In this document: positions 37,665 through 46,531 of the stretch, one piece after another
How positions within the stretch are numbered: position 1 is the first letter of the stretch
Layout of the letters: the number at the start of each line of letters is the position of its first letter
DNA from: Bradyrhizobium sp. CCGUVB1N3
Lineage (GTDB): Bacteria > Pseudomonadota > Alphaproteobacteria > Rhizobiales > Xanthobacteraceae
Assembly (NCBI RefSeq): GCF_024199925.1
Contig: NZ_JANADR010000001.1
Location: forward strand, 2,542,001-2,606,000
DNA: 64,000 nucleotides
Direction of reading: 5' to 3'
Notes under the pieces: model-generated
Told to the model about the DNA's origin: nothing
The model's input: only the letters and a program-made list of their open reading frames with translations
Databases searched by the model: none
Made by a program: the position numbers and the translations under genes

Positions 37665-38777
37665 ATGAGATCGAAACCCGCCAAAGAATCCGCCAAGGTT
37701 TCCGAAGACCTGCTCGACGAATTGCAAGCGACGCTGTCCCACGGCACGGTTGCGCGCCGGGTCGAGACGCTGCGCCGCGTCACAGATCTCTTCATCGGCG
37801 GCGCGGTGGACTATTCCGACGACCAGATCGCCGTGTTCGACGACGTCTTCCAGTGCCTGATCGACCATATCGAGACCTCTGCCAAGGTGCTGCTCGCCGA
37901 GCGCCTGGCACCGATCCACACGGCGCCGGCCATGACCATCCGCACGCTCGCGCTCGACGACGTCATCGACGTCGCCGGCCCCGTGCTGTCGAAGTCGGAG
38001 CGGCTGGACGAGGCGACCCTGATCGAGATCGCGCGCAGCAAGAGCCAGGCGCATCTCAAGGCCATCTCGATGCGCCGCGTCCTGTCCGACGCGCTCACCG
38101 AAGTGCTGGTGGCGCGCGGCGATGACGAGGTGGTGCAGTCGACGGTCAAGAATCCCGGCGCGCAATTCACGGAGATGAGCCTCACCGAGCTGGTCGAACG
38201 CGCCGAACGTGACGACGACCTCGCAACTTGCGTGGGCCTGCGCCCGGAGCTGCCGCGTCATCACTATCTGAAACTGATCGCGAAGGCCTCCTTGAGCGTG
38301 CGCCGGAAGCTCGAAGCCGCCAATCCGGGCCAGTCCGACGCGGTGCTCAGCGCGGTCCAAGAGGCTGCGCAGCGCGTCCGCGCGGCGACCATGACGCGAC
38401 AGACCGAAATGGCGCGCGCGCTGGTGAAATCGCTGTTCGAGGACGGCCGTCTCAACGAGCACCAGGTCACGGCCTTCGCCGAACAGAGCAAGTTCGACGA
38501 GGCCAATGCCGGGCTCGCGGCGCTCGCGGGCGTGCCGGTCGCGATCGCCGAGAACATGATGATCGAAAGCCGCACCGAGGGCGTGATGATCCTCGCCAAG
38601 GTCGCCGGCATGTCATGGTCAAGCGTGCGCGCGATCATCGCGATGCGCGACAAGCTGTCCGGCGGCGATCCGACCGACCTGTTGAGCGCGCGAGACACCT
38701 ATGAGGCGCTGCGCGCCTCGACCGCGCAGCAGGTGCTGCGCTTCCACCGTATGCAGCAGAGCACGGCGCCGGCATAG
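37665..38777 (+). CDS. DUF2336 domain-containing protein (second copy)
   Basis: A 370-residue soluble helical protein. DUF2336 features are visible in RRVETLRRVTDLFIGGAVDY, FDDVFQCLIDHIETSAKVLL and the later repeats ending in RAIIAMRDKL. It is a divergent paralogue of 2027-3001, with little residue identity by eye. It lies 63 bp after the diguanylate cyclase gene and is probably co-transcribed, hinting at a signalling role. No catalytic motif was seen. Confidence 0.82.
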   Translation: MRSKPAKESAKVSEDLLDELQATLSHGTVARRVETLRRVTDLFIGGAVDYSDDQIAVFDDVFQCLIDHIETSAKVLLAERLAPIHTAPAMTIRTLALDDVIDVAGPVLSKSERLDEATLIEIARSKSQAHLKAISMRRVLSDALTEVLVARGDDEVVQSTVKNPGAQFTEMSLTELVERAERDDDLATCVGLRPELPRHHYLKLIAKASLSVRRKLEAANPGQSDAVLSAVQEAAQRVRAATMTRQTEMARALVKSLFEDGRLNEHQVTAFAEQSKFDEANAGLAALAGVPVAIAENMMIESRTEGVMILAKVAGMSWSSVRAIIAMRDKLSGGDPTDLLSARDTYEALRASTAQQVLRFHRMQQSTAPA

Positions 38778-38796
38778 CCGGCGGGACATATTGTCT

Positions 38797-38842
38797 GAGC
38801 ATGAGCTCCGCGCAAACGCGTTCCGCGTTCCGGATCGTGCTC
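38797..38842. repeat. GAGCATGA-type dispersed repeat, short copy
   Basis: A 46-bp element bounded by GAGCA...TGCTC inverted ends. Its core at 38808-38829 is identical over 22 bp to 47863-47884. It lies between the DUF2336 gene and the NrsF gene, 1 bp before the NrsF stop region. The end pattern is one I recall as frequent in Bradyrhizobium genomes. Confidence 0.75.
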
Positions 38843-39480
38843 TAGTATCTCAGGACTCTTGAGCCGACGAGCGCGCCGATCGCGGTGACGAACGCGGCGG
38901 CGAGCGTGTACCAAGTCGCCACGAACAGCGGCGAATCGTCGGTGCAGTGCGAGGCGTAGAGCGTCGCCGCCAGCCCCGCCGACAACAGGCCGGCGAGCGC
39001 GCCGGCAAGCGCAGGCCGCGACGGTGCGCCGTGACGCAGGCCGAACAGCGCGCCCACGAGCAGCGGCAACGACATCGCGGGGATCGCCGACAGGCACACC
39101 CTGGAATTCTTGCCGACGAGCCGCATCGTCATCGGCATCGCAGGCGCCATCATCATCTCGCCGCCGATCGCCACCGCAAGCAGGGCCACGGGGAGCAGCA
39201 GCAGCCAGCCCCAGCCGCGCATCAAGGCCTCGGGCCGCGACAGATGCAGGCTGATCGCGATCGCGGGAATCGCGAGCGACAGGGTGACCGCGAACTTCAT
39301 GTCGAAGAACGGATTGTGCATCGCGCTCATCACGTCCGGCCGCACACCGAGGAAAGTGGCGAAGATCAGGATCGAGAGCGGCGCGGCCACCAGCAGCGAG
39401 AGCGCCAGCACGGCGCCGACCTTCGGCGCGTGATGAGCGTTGTCGGCCGCGAGCGTGCGAATGAGTTGATCGGTATCCAT
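38842..39480 (-). CDS. nrsF: NrsF-type (DUF1109) membrane anti-sigma factor
   Basis: A 212-residue protein with six membrane helices, the NrsF/DUF1109 family. In Caulobacter NrsF holds sigma-F inactive, and two conserved cysteines sense chromate or cadmium stress. The equivalents here are Cys129 (SRVCLSAIP) and Cys179 (ASHCTDDSPLF). The N-terminus (MDTDQLIRTLAADN) is the conserved cytoplasmic start. It begins 1 bp after the sigma-factor stop codon, so it is co-translated. The chemical specificity here is inferred from the family. Confidence 0.88.
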   Translation of the reverse strand: MDTDQLIRTLAADNAHHAPKVGAVLALSLLVAAPLSILIFATFLGVRPDVMSAMHNPFFDMKFAVTLSLAIPAIAISLHLSRPEALMRGWGWLLLLPVALLAVAIGGEMMMAPAMPMTMRLVGKNSRVCLSAIPAMSLPLLVGALFGLRHGAPSRPALAGALAGLLSAGLAATLYASHCTDDSPLFVATWYTLAAAFVTAIGALVGSRVLRY

Positions 39481-39481
39481 C

Positions 39482-40027
39482 TCATATGTCCCGCAATTTG
39501 GCGGTCAGCGCGGCCAGCCCCCGATGTAGCGCGACGCGCACCGCACCTTCGCTCATCGACAACTTTGACGCCGTGTCCCTGATCGAGGTGCTGTCGACCG
39601 CAATCGACTGCAACACGTCGCGCTGGCGCCGCGGCAGCGTGGCAAGCTGCGCCGCGACCTCGCCTGCGGAAGCGGTCTCCTGCGGCGCCTCGCCCGGGAG
39701 CGTCTCGGCGAAATCGTCGATATTGACGAAGATCCGCCTACCCCGTCGCCTCAGCGCGTCGATCAGCTTGTTGCGGGCGATCGCGAACAGCCAGGGCGCG
39801 AAAGGCGCTTCGCTGTCCCAGGTATGCCGCTTCAAATGCACCGCCAGCAAAATGTCCTGCACGATATCCTCGGCTTGATCGGGAGGCTGGCCGGCCCGCG
39901 CGAGACCGCGCCGGGCGGCAGCCCGCAGCACCGGCGTGACCGCCTTCAGCAGGCGATGATACGCCGCATCATCCCCTGCCATGGCCGACCGCATCAGGCC
40001 GGTCCATTCGTCCTCACGTCCGCGCAC
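39482..40027 (-). CDS. sigF: ECF sigma factor, sigma-F type partner of NrsF
   Basis: A 181-residue ECF sigma factor. Region 2 covers about 40-95 (EDIVQDILLAVHLKRHTWDS, then PFAPWLFAIARNKLIDALRR). Region 4 has LPRRQRDVLQSIAVDSTSIR and LSMSEGAVRVALHRGLAAL. The GTG at 40027 has a GAGGGG Shine-Dalgarno 6 nt upstream, which decides the start over internal ATGs. It is paired with the NrsF-type anti-sigma gene immediately downstream, as in Caulobacter sigma-F. A matching promoter lies just upstream. Confidence 0.9.
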   Translation of the reverse strand: MRGREDEWTGLMRSAMAGDDAAYHRLLKAVTPVLRAAARRGLARAGQPPDQAEDIVQDILLAVHLKRHTWDSEAPFAPWLFAIARNKLIDALRRRGRRIFVNIDDFAETLPGEAPQETASAGEVAAQLATLPRRQRDVLQSIAVDSTSIRDTASKLSMSEGAVRVALHRGLAALTAKLRDI

Positions 40028-40323
40028 GCGCGCCCCTCACACGGCAATTCGGCCGCTCTTTCAATTTGTTACGCCAGCACGTTTCACATCACGAAATCGT
40101 GACCTCACGACGGGCGACGCATCGCCCCACGGTCCGGCGCAGCCGGCAAGCCCGGGAGGCTCATAACATCGTTCGGTTCGGCTCGCACCCGCCAAGCCGG
40201 CCGGACGCGCCGGATTGCTCCGTTTTCGCCCGCCCAGGCCCGAAGATTCCCATTTTCTGCCCCGCTGCGGTCACGCCCAGGGTCTCTGTTCGCGCCGGGC
40301 GGGCGCATTGGGGAGATCGTCAA
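40028..40323. other. Divergent intergenic region of the sigma-F operon
   Basis: A 296-bp gap. The left end carries the candidate sigma-F promoter. On the right, no second copy of that motif was seen before the exported-protein gene at 40324. An open frame upstream of 40324 continues to 40066 but has no signal or family features. Nothing else was identified. Confidence 0.4.
40048..40072 (-). promoter_or_regulatory. Candidate sigma-F autoregulatory promoter
   Basis: On the minus strand GTAAC (40072-40068), 16 bp, then CGAA (40051-40048). This fits the GTAACC/CGAA pattern described for Caulobacter sigma-F. The predicted start of transcription near 40041 leaves a leader of about 14 nt that still contains the GAGGGG Shine-Dalgarno of the sigma gene. 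Confidence 0.5.
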
Positions 40324-40977
40324 ATGATCAGAGCCAGCGGGCGTGTCGCCTTTGTTCTGGGCGCCGGACTGTTTCTGCTGTTCGGGGGCGCCTCGCAGGC
40401 CGCCCCGACCGCGTCCATGTCGGACAACACCGACAGCGCGACCAAATCGACCGAGACCGTCACTCCAACCAAACACCGGCGTCACGCCGCCCGTCACCGC
40501 AGCAGCAGGACGGCGGAGACATCCTCCGAAGACAAGGCCGGCAAGGGCGCTGCCAAGAATACGGTGGGCGCGGTCTCCGATACCGCCGCGCCGGCCTTCG
40601 GCGCCATGCCGCCGTTGGTTGCCAACGCCAACGCGCAGCTCGCCGCTGCCGATACACCGACGGCCGCTGCAGCCACCGCCATGACGTCGCGGGCCAATGA
40701 CAACGTGCAGGCCGCGGCCGACCAGGCGACTGCAGCGCCGGCGCCGGACAGCCAGGCGGCGGCGGATCAGCCGGGCGACGCCACCCAGGAGCAGGACAAC
40801 CCGCCTGCGCAAAAGACCGTCGCGGCGGCCGACGCGCAGCCGCGCCCGGCTCCGGTGATGGCTGCCGCAAGCCACGAAAACTCGGCCTGGGACCAGAGCT
40901 CGCTGATCGGCAAGATCTTCATCGGCTTCGGCGCGCTCCTGACGCTGGCCTCGGCCGCGCGCATGTTCATGGCTTGA
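40324..40977 (+). CDS. Exported Ala/Thr-rich protein with C-terminal membrane helix
   Basis: A 217-residue protein. It has a signal peptide (FVLGAGLFLLFGGASQA, about 9-25), a long low-complexity Ala/Thr/Asp region with a basic patch (KHRRHAARHRSS), and a C-terminal hydrophobic helix (IGKIFIGFGALLTLASAARM). I do not recognise a family. The ATG at 40324 places the signal peptide correctly; the longer frame to 40066 is not supported. It is divergent from the sigma-F operon and possibly part of its regulon, which I infer only from position. Confidence 0.7.
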   Translation: MIRASGRVAFVLGAGLFLLFGGASQAAPTASMSDNTDSATKSTETVTPTKHRRHAARHRSSRTAETSSEDKAGKGAAKNTVGAVSDTAAPAFGAMPPLVANANAQLAAADTPTAAAATAMTSRANDNVQAAADQATAAPAPDSQAAADQPGDATQEQDNPPAQKTVAAADAQPRPAPVMAAASHENSAWDQSSLIGKIFIGFGALLTLASAARMFMA

Positions 40978-41010
40978 TTCGTTGGGATTCTTGGGTCTGA
41001 GCGGATTCCA

Positions 41011-41050
41011 GGGACGCGCGGCTCGCGCGTCCCGTCGGGCGGTTTCGCCC
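41011..41050 (+). repeat. Two adjacent GC-rich hairpins
   Basis: A perfect 10-bp stem with a GCT loop (41011-41020 with 41024-41033) is followed by a second 5-bp stem with a GTTT loop (41037-41041 with 41046-41050). They lie between the exported-protein stop and the enoyl-CoA hydratase start. No T-tract follows, so termination is possible but unproven. Confidence 0.55.
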
Positions 41051-41114
41051 CCTTGAAGCCCACCGCGTCAGCGGGCACATTGCCGGCTGAAATCGAAAAA
41101 TGCGTGGGTGGACC

Positions 41115-41894
41115 ATGAGCACGTTCGAGCACATCATCGTCGAAAGCAAGGGCGCGGTCGGCATCGTCAAGCTGAACCGCCCGAAGATGCTCAATGCGCT
41201 GTCCTTCGGCGTCTTCCGCGAGATCGCCGCCGCCGTCGACGATCTCGAGGCCGATGACGCGATCGGCTGCATCGTCGTCACCGGCAGCGAGAAGGCGTTC
41301 GCCGCGGGTGCCGACATCAAGGAGATGCAGCCGAAAGGCTTCATCGACATGTTCTCGGAAGATTTTGCCGCGATCGGCGGCGACCGCGTGGCGCGCTGCC
41401 GCAAGCCGACGATCGCCGCAGTCGCAGGCTACGCGCTCGGCGGCGGCTGCGAGCTTGCGATGATGTGCGACATCATCATCGCCGCCGACACCGCGAAATT
41501 CGGCCAGCCCGAGATCACGCTCGGCACCATTCCCGGGATCGGCGGCACGCAGCGCCTGACGCGCGCGATCGGCAAGTCCAAGGCGATGGACCTCTGCCTC
41601 ACCGGCCGCATGATGGACGCGGCGGAAGCCGAGCGAAGTGGCCTCGTCAGCCGCGTGGTCCCCGCCGACAAGCTGATGGACGAGGTGATCGCGGCTGCCG
41701 AGAAGATCGCCGCGATGTCGCAGCCGGCGGTCGCCATGGCCAAGGAAGCGGTGAACCGCGCCTTCGAGACCACGCTCGCCGAGGGCATGCAGGTTGAACG
41801 CAACCTGTTCCACGCCACCTTCGCACTGGACGACCGCTCCGAGGGCATGGCCGCCTTCATCGAGAAGCGCAAGCCGGTGAACAAGAATCGGTAA
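41115..41894 (+). CDS. Enoyl-CoA hydratase (crotonase family)
   Basis: A 259-residue cytoplasmic hydratase of fatty-acid or amino-acid beta-oxidation. The oxyanion-hole segment ([11 protein letters not shown]) and both catalytic glutamates are visible: [14 protein letters not shown] and [19 protein letters not shown]. This is the classic short-chain hydratase pattern, often annotated PaaF or FadB1-like. The ATG at 41115 matches the usual start. It stands alone, with no beta-oxidation genes adjacent. Confidence 0.93.
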   Translation: MSTFEHIIVESKGAVGIVKLNRPKMLNALSFGVFREIAAAVDDLEADDAIGCIVVTGSEKAFAAGADIKEMQPKGFIDMFSEDFAAIGGDRVARCRKPTIAAVAGYALGGGCELAMMCDIIIAADTAKFGQPEITLGTIPGIGGTQRLTRAIGKSKAMDLCLTGRMMDAAEAERSGLVSRVVPADKLMDEVIAAAEKIAAMSQPAVAMAKEAVNRAFETTLAEGMQVERNLFHATFALDDRSEGMAAFIEKRKPVNKNR

Positions 41895-42070
41895 GGCTGG
41901 TGTAAGGCTTCCTCATAGCTCCCCGCGGAATCCCTGTGACGTAGCTGCAACAAGCACGGATTTCATTGGACATTCACCCGCGGCAGTTTGCCTGCGCGAC
42001 CGACGCTGGTTAAACAGGTAAGAGGGCCGCCGTCGGCGGGGGCGGACAGCCGGGGGTTGTTACGGATCAG

Positions 42071-43501
42071 ATGAACGGGCGTGCCGCCAGAACTGGCCGC
42101 GTGGGGACGCGGCGCCGATCGGGCGTGGGTCATGTCCTTGTCACATGGACCGCGCTGGCGGTTTCCTGCGCCCTGCCCGCCGCGGCGCGCGCCGAAGCGC
42201 TGCCGGAGGCCCTGGCAAAAGCCTATCAGACCAATCCGCAGCTCAATGCCGAACGGGCGCGCCAGCGCGCTACCGACGAGAATGTGCCGCAGGCGCTTGC
42301 CGGCTACCGGCCGCAGATCGTGGCAAGCCTGAGCGCCGGCCTGCAATCGGTGCGCAACCTGCTTCCGGACAACACCATCCAGACCGCGACGCTGAAGCCC
42401 TGGACCATCGGCGTCACCGTGACGCAGACCCTGTTCAACGGTTTCAGGACCGCCAACAGCGTGCGCGTCGCCGAGCTTCAGGTGCAGTCCGGCCGCGAAG
42501 CCTTGCGCAATGTCGGCCAAGGCGTGCTGCTTGATGCGGTGACCGCCTACACCAACGTGCTTGCCAACCAGTCGCTGGTCGAGGCGCAACGCTCCAACGT
42601 CGCGTTCCTGCGCGAGACACTCGCCGTCACCCAGCGCCGGCTGAACGCGGGCGACGTCACGCCGACCGATACCGCGCAGGCCGAGGCACGCCTCAACCGC
42701 GGGCTTTCCGATCTCAACGCCGCCGAAGTCGCGCTTGCCATCAGCCAGGCGACCTACGCCCAGGTGATTGGCAACCCGCCGTCACAGCTTCGGCCCGCCG
42801 AGGTCGTCGACCGCTATCTGCCGCGCAGCCGCGAGGACTCGCTCGCCATGGCGATCCGCGAGCACCCGGCGGTGATGGCGGCAGGCTTCGACGTCGATGT
42901 CGCCTCGACCAATATCCGCGTCGCCGAAGGCGCGCTGCTGCCGAGCGCCAACGTGCAGGGCAGCGCCAGCCGCAGCCGCGACGCCGACCCGACGCTCAGC
43001 ACGCTCGGCACCGACCAGGCCTCCATCGTCGCGAACGTCACCGCGCCGATCTATGACGGCGGCCAGGCCGCGTCACAAACCCGTCAGGCCAAAGAGGTCG
43101 CCGCGCAAAGCCGCCTCGTGCTCGACCAGGTGCGCAACCAGGCGCGCACCGCCGCGACCAGCGCATGGGTGGCGAACGAAGGCGCCAAGATCGCGGTCTC
43201 CGCCTCCGAGTCCGAGGTGAAAGCGGCGACCGTTGCCCTGCAGGGCGTGCAGCGCGAAGCCGCCGGCGGACAACGCACCACCGTCGACGTACTGAACTCG
43301 CAAGCCGACCTGATCCAGGCCAAGGCCCGCCTGATCGGCGCGCTGCGCGACCGCGTCATCGCCTCCTACACGCTGCTGAGCGCCGTCGGCCACCTCGACG
43401 TCAAGACCCTGAGCCTGAACACCCCCGACTATCTGCCCGAAGTACACTACCACCAGGTGCGCGACGCCTGGCACGGCCTGCGCACTCCGTCGGGGCAGTG
43501 A
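42071..43501 (+). CDS. tolC: TolC-family outer-membrane efflux protein
   Basis: A 476-residue outer-membrane channel. A signal peptide ends near AARAEALPEAL. Two OEP repeats follow, with the typical ALAKAYQTNPQLNAERARQR start, RETLAVTQRRLNAGDVTPTD mid-helix motif and its second-half counterpart QREAAGGQRTTVDVLNSQAD. It would pair with an inner-membrane ABC or RND exporter, but none is adjacent; the RND pump at 53.5-58 kb lacks its own outer-membrane gene and could share it. The N-terminus is basic and slightly long. Confidence 0.92.
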   Translation: MNGRAARTGRVGTRRRSGVGHVLVTWTALAVSCALPAAARAEALPEALAKAYQTNPQLNAERARQRATDENVPQALAGYRPQIVASLSAGLQSVRNLLPDNTIQTATLKPWTIGVTVTQTLFNGFRTANSVRVAELQVQSGREALRNVGQGVLLDAVTAYTNVLANQSLVEAQRSNVAFLRETLAVTQRRLNAGDVTPTDTAQAEARLNRGLSDLNAAEVALAISQATYAQVIGNPPSQLRPAEVVDRYLPRSREDSLAMAIREHPAVMAAGFDVDVASTNIRVAEGALLPSANVQGSASRSRDADPTLSTLGTDQASIVANVTAPIYDGGQAASQTRQAKEVAAQSRLVLDQVRNQARTAATSAWVANEGAKIAVSASESEVKAATVALQGVQREAAGGQRTTVDVLNSQADLIQAKARLIGALRDRVIASYTLLSAVGHLDVKTLSLNTPDYLPEVHYHQVRDAWHGLRTPSGQ

Positions 43502-43700
43502 TCCCGGCAGGCTCCCCAAAATGTCGAAAACAACCCCATGCAAAGTAGACTGGCCCGGCCGGGCCAGGACTTGACACGTCGGGCAAATCGGCAGGCCATT
43601 TCATCAGGAGCGAGGCCAGCGATCACGATTGCTTCAACGTCAAATCAACTCGCGCTAGAGTAGCGACCAAAGTATCGATCGACTCATCTCGCGAGGCACG
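43502..43700. other. Intergenic region with perfect palindrome
   Basis: A 199-bp gap. The striking item is an 18-bp perfect palindrome at 43550-43567. The bases before it (43518-43548) are of a type I recall as recurring in Bradyrhizobium genomes. No gene was seen. Confidence 0.4.
43550..43567. repeat. 18-bp perfect palindrome downstream of tolC
   Basis: CTGGCCCGGCCGGGCCAG reads the same on both strands. It starts 49 bp after the tolC stop. It would form a very stable hairpin only if it folds with almost no loop, so as DNA it is more like a two-fold symmetric binding site or part of a dispersed repeat. Confidence 0.65.
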
Positions 43701-44669
43701 TTGACTTCAAAGATTCTTCGCGGCGCAGCCTATCTGTGCCTGATCGCCTTGCTGGTGCTCGTCGCAGCCGTCATCGCATTCCGGCTCGCGGCTTCCGTTC
43801 GCGAGACCGCAGGCCGCGCTGATCGCGCGCCGCCGGGCGGCCGCTGGGTGACGACGCGCTCGGGCGACGTGTTCATTCAGGAGAAGGGCCGGCCGGCCGG
43901 AATTCCGGTCGTGCTGTTTCACGGCACCGCGGCCTGGAGCGAATTGTGGCGGGCGACGAGCGATGCGCTCGCAGCCGGCGGATATCACGTGATCGCGCTC
44001 GACCTGCCGCCGTTCGGCTTCTCCGATCGGCCGGGCGGCTACACGCGACAGGATCAGGCGCTGCGCGTCAGCGACGTGCTCGAGAAGCTCAATGCGGCGC
44101 CCGCGATCATCGTCGGCCATTCCTTCGGCGCGGGTGCCGCGACCGAGCTGGTGCTGCGCTTCCCGGCCCGCGCCCGCGCGCTGGTCCTGGTCGATGCCGC
44201 GCTGGGACTGACGGCTGAACCGTCCGATCCGCCGGCGGTGCTGCGTCCGCAATGGCTGCGCGAAACGCTGGTGTCGCTGACGGTCACCAATCCGCTTGCG
44301 ACGAAGCTGCTGCTGCAATCGCTGATCGCGAAAAAGGATCGCGCCTTGCCCGAATATGTCGAGATCCTGCAGCGGCCGCTGACGCGCCAGAACTCCACGC
44401 CGGACATTGCCGACTGGCTCTATTATTTCACAGGTACAGATCGCGGCGCGATGAGCGCCGACCGCGCCGCCTACGCGCGGCTCAAGCAACCCGTCGCGAT
44501 TCTCTGGGGCGAGATGGATAGTGTGACGCCGCTCGCCCAGGCGCGCGATTTGAACGTTCTGTTACCCCAGGCGCACTTCACTCTACTGCCCGGACTCGGT
44601 CACATCCCGCAGATCGAAGATCCCGGCCAGTTCAATGACGCCCTGCTCAAGGCGCTCGGGACACTCTAA
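43701..44669 (+). CDS. Membrane-anchored alpha/beta hydrolase
   Basis: A 322-residue protein. A hydrophobic anchor lies at about 11-32. The hydrolase fold follows: HGTAAWSELW oxyanion loop, nucleophile Ser141 in GHSFGAG, acid Asp in LWGEMDSVTP and the His in PGLGHIPQIEDP. The start is a TTG at 43701. Substrates could be esters, lactones or epoxides. It heads a four-gene cluster (43701-46531) with short gaps, one or two of them overlapping. The family is secure, the role open. Confidence 0.85.
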   Translation: MTSKILRGAAYLCLIALLVLVAAVIAFRLAASVRETAGRADRAPPGGRWVTTRSGDVFIQEKGRPAGIPVVLFHGTAAWSELWRATSDALAAGGYHVIALDLPPFGFSDRPGGYTRQDQALRVSDVLEKLNAAPAIIVGHSFGAGAATELVLRFPARARALVLVDAALGLTAEPSDPPAVLRPQWLRETLVSLTVTNPLATKLLLQSLIAKKDRALPEYVEILQRPLTRQNSTPDIADWLYYFTGTDRGAMSADRAAYARLKQPVAILWGEMDSVTPLAQARDLNVLLPQAHFTLLPGLGHIPQIEDPGQFNDALLKALGTL

Positions 44670-44702
44670 ACTCGAACGAGATTCGAACTCATCGGAGGAC
44701 TC

Positions 44703-45122
44703 ATGGACATCATCAGATTGTGCGCCCTTGGCTACGCCGCACTGCTTGGTTTCGTGATCCTGACCGGTTACATCCCCGCCTTCATCGACCAGAATGACAT
44801 GATCTTCGGCCTGTTCCGCCGCACCTGGTACGCCGACGGTCTGCACCTCGTCTCCGCGCTGTGGGCGCTCGCCTCGGCTCTGACCTCGCGCCGCGCATCC
44901 GAACTGTTCTTCCAGCTCTTCGGCGTCTTCTATTTCGCCGATGGCGTGCTCGGCCTCCTCACCGGCAGCGGCTATCTCGATTTCGGCATCCTCATCAACG
45001 GCGTGCTGAACCTGCCGCTGTCGACCCGCATCTTCGCCAATGCGCCGCATCTCGGGCTCGGTGGACTCGCGATCCTGATCGGCTATCTCCTCGCACCGCG
45101 CACGCGCCCAGCCCATGCTTAA
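44703..45122 (+). CDS. Four-helix membrane protein (DUF4383-like)
   Basis: A 139-residue polytopic protein with four hydrophobic segments. The pattern FFQLFGVFYFADGVLGLLTG and LINGVLNLPLSTRI resembles DUF4383-type proteins, and I am only moderately sure of the family. The ATG at 44703 has a good GGAGGA Shine-Dalgarno. It lies 33 bp after the hydrolase gene and overlaps the next gene by 8 bp, so it is translationally coupled within the operon. Confidence 0.8.
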   Translation: MDIIRLCALGYAALLGFVILTGYIPAFIDQNDMIFGLFRRTWYADGLHLVSALWALASALTSRRASELFFQLFGVFYFADGVLGLLTGSGYLDFGILINGVLNLPLSTRIFANAPHLGLGGLAILIGYLLAPRTRPAHA

Positions 45123-46215
45123 GCGCTTGCGTCGCATCGTCCTCGCGCTGCTCGTCCTGATCGCGGCCGCGATCCTAGGGCCGCTCGCCTATATCGAGGG
45201 CACCTGCCAGCCCGCCACGCAAGCCGAAGCGTCAGCGACCGCGGCAATAGCGCTGCCGCCGATCGGCGAGAAGGGCTATCGCCGCCCGCTCGACAACACC
45301 TATTTCACCTTCCCGGAGTGGTACATCGTCTATTCCTTCGAGGATTTTGGCCGCTTCCTCGACCAGTCCAGCGAGAGCCATTTCGGCTATTTGCGCCACA
45401 TCCTCGGCTTCTGGCAGAGCTTCTGCACCATCAACCGCGCGGTCCCGGCGAGCGCGGAATCGCGCTTCGACGTGAAGATGATGATCTACGTCATCGGCAT
45501 CAGCTACTCCGCCGAATACGCGATCAAGGGACTTTACGAGAACACGATCGGGCGCGTGTTCGAATGGATCAGGGGGGAGAAGCTCACGCCGCAGGACGAA
45601 TATGCCCGCGCGGTGCTGCAGGACTATGCGGCCTTCCTCTACACCATCCCCTGGTACAAATATCCGTTCAGCGACACGCTGAATGGGCTGGCGGCGATCT
45701 CGGCGCCGACACCGAGCAATCTGCGCACATGGGAGCGCGACTTCGCGCTCGGCACCGAATATTTCATCAAGATCGGCTACGCCGCCGCGATCCAGAAGGC
45801 GCTCGATGCCAGCGATGACGACGAGCCGCGCGACATCATGTTCGTGGTCGCGACGCTGCCGCAGGACGTGCTTGGCGCCGAGCCCCGCATCACCCCGGTC
45901 CGGACGCTGTCGCCGGATTGGCAACTCGTGCAGGCTCCACGCTACAAGGCGCTGAGTGAGATCCTGAACAAGCTGCTCGACGGCGGTCACCGCCTGGTGG
46001 AGATCGCCGGCAATCACGAGATCCTCATCACGGTAATCGCGCCGAAAGGGACGGCTCTCGATATTCCCGACACCACGGAACTGTTTTCACTGGATCTGGA
46101 CGCCAAGCCCGGCTTCCGCAGGGCCGGCCTTAAGGCTAGGATCGATCGGCTCGTCGAGATCAAGCGCGAGCTGACGACCAAGGGTGCGAGCCTTGAGCAC
46201 TTCTACGACTATTAG
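45115..46215 (+). CDS. Conserved membrane-anchored protein of unknown function
   Basis: A 366-residue protein. An N-terminal membrane anchor (about 8-28) is followed by a large soluble domain with aromatic-rich conserved-looking blocks: TYFTFPEWYIVYSFEDFGRF and HILGFWQSFCTI, then YVIGISYSAEYAIKGLYENT and TIPWYKYPF. I do not recognise the family. It overlaps the upstream gene by 8 bp and the downstream gene by 32 bp. The domain presumably lies in the periplasm. Confidence 0.75.
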   Translation: MLKRLRRIVLALLVLIAAAILGPLAYIEGTCQPATQAEASATAAIALPPIGEKGYRRPLDNTYFTFPEWYIVYSFEDFGRFLDQSSESHFGYLRHILGFWQSFCTINRAVPASAESRFDVKMMIYVIGISYSAEYAIKGLYENTIGRVFEWIRGEKLTPQDEYARAVLQDYAAFLYTIPWYKYPFSDTLNGLAAISAPTPSNLRTWERDFALGTEYFIKIGYAAAIQKALDASDDDEPRDIMFVVATLPQDVLGAEPRITPVRTLSPDWQLVQAPRYKALSEILNKLLDGGHRLVEIAGNHEILITVIAPKGTALDIPDTTELFSLDLDAKPGFRRAGLKARIDRLVEIKRELTTKGASLEHFYDY

Positions 46216-46531
46216 CCCTACAGCTCTGCTGCCGCTCCGCAGGATCGCGTTCGCGGTCTCGCTCGTCATCACGGGCTGGCTTGCGCTTGTCGTTGCCCTG
46301 ACCTTCGGCACCGCGCCCGGCCGCTCGCTGGCCGTGATCGGGCCGCAGGCGCAGGCGATCGCGGCCATCGCGAAGGCCGACGGCCGCGTGCTGGCGTCGA
46401 ACACCTATGTCACCATCACGCGATCCAATGCAGCGGATTTCGTCAGCCGGCTCTACGCCGCCGGCGCCCTGCTGGTGCTCGATGCCGAGCAGGCCGGCGG
46501 CTGCAACGGACTCGCGCCGAAGCGAAGCTGA
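46184..46531 (+). CDS. Small membrane protein, last gene of the hydrolase cluster
   Basis: A 115-residue protein with one membrane helix at about 19-43 (AFAVSLVITGWLALVVALTF) and a periplasmic tail with IAAIAKADGRVLASNTYVTI, then RLYAAGALLVLDAEQAGGCN. It starts at a GTG inside the end of the preceding gene; a TTG three codons later is an alternative. Its overlap indicates co-translation. No family was recognised. The tail looks like a sensor-like helical domain. Confidence 0.65.
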   Translation: MRALSTSTTISPTALLPLRRIAFAVSLVITGWLALVVALTFGTAPGRSLAVIGPQAQAIAAIAKADGRVLASNTYVTITRSNAADFVSRLYAAGALLVLDAEQAGGCNGLAPKRS

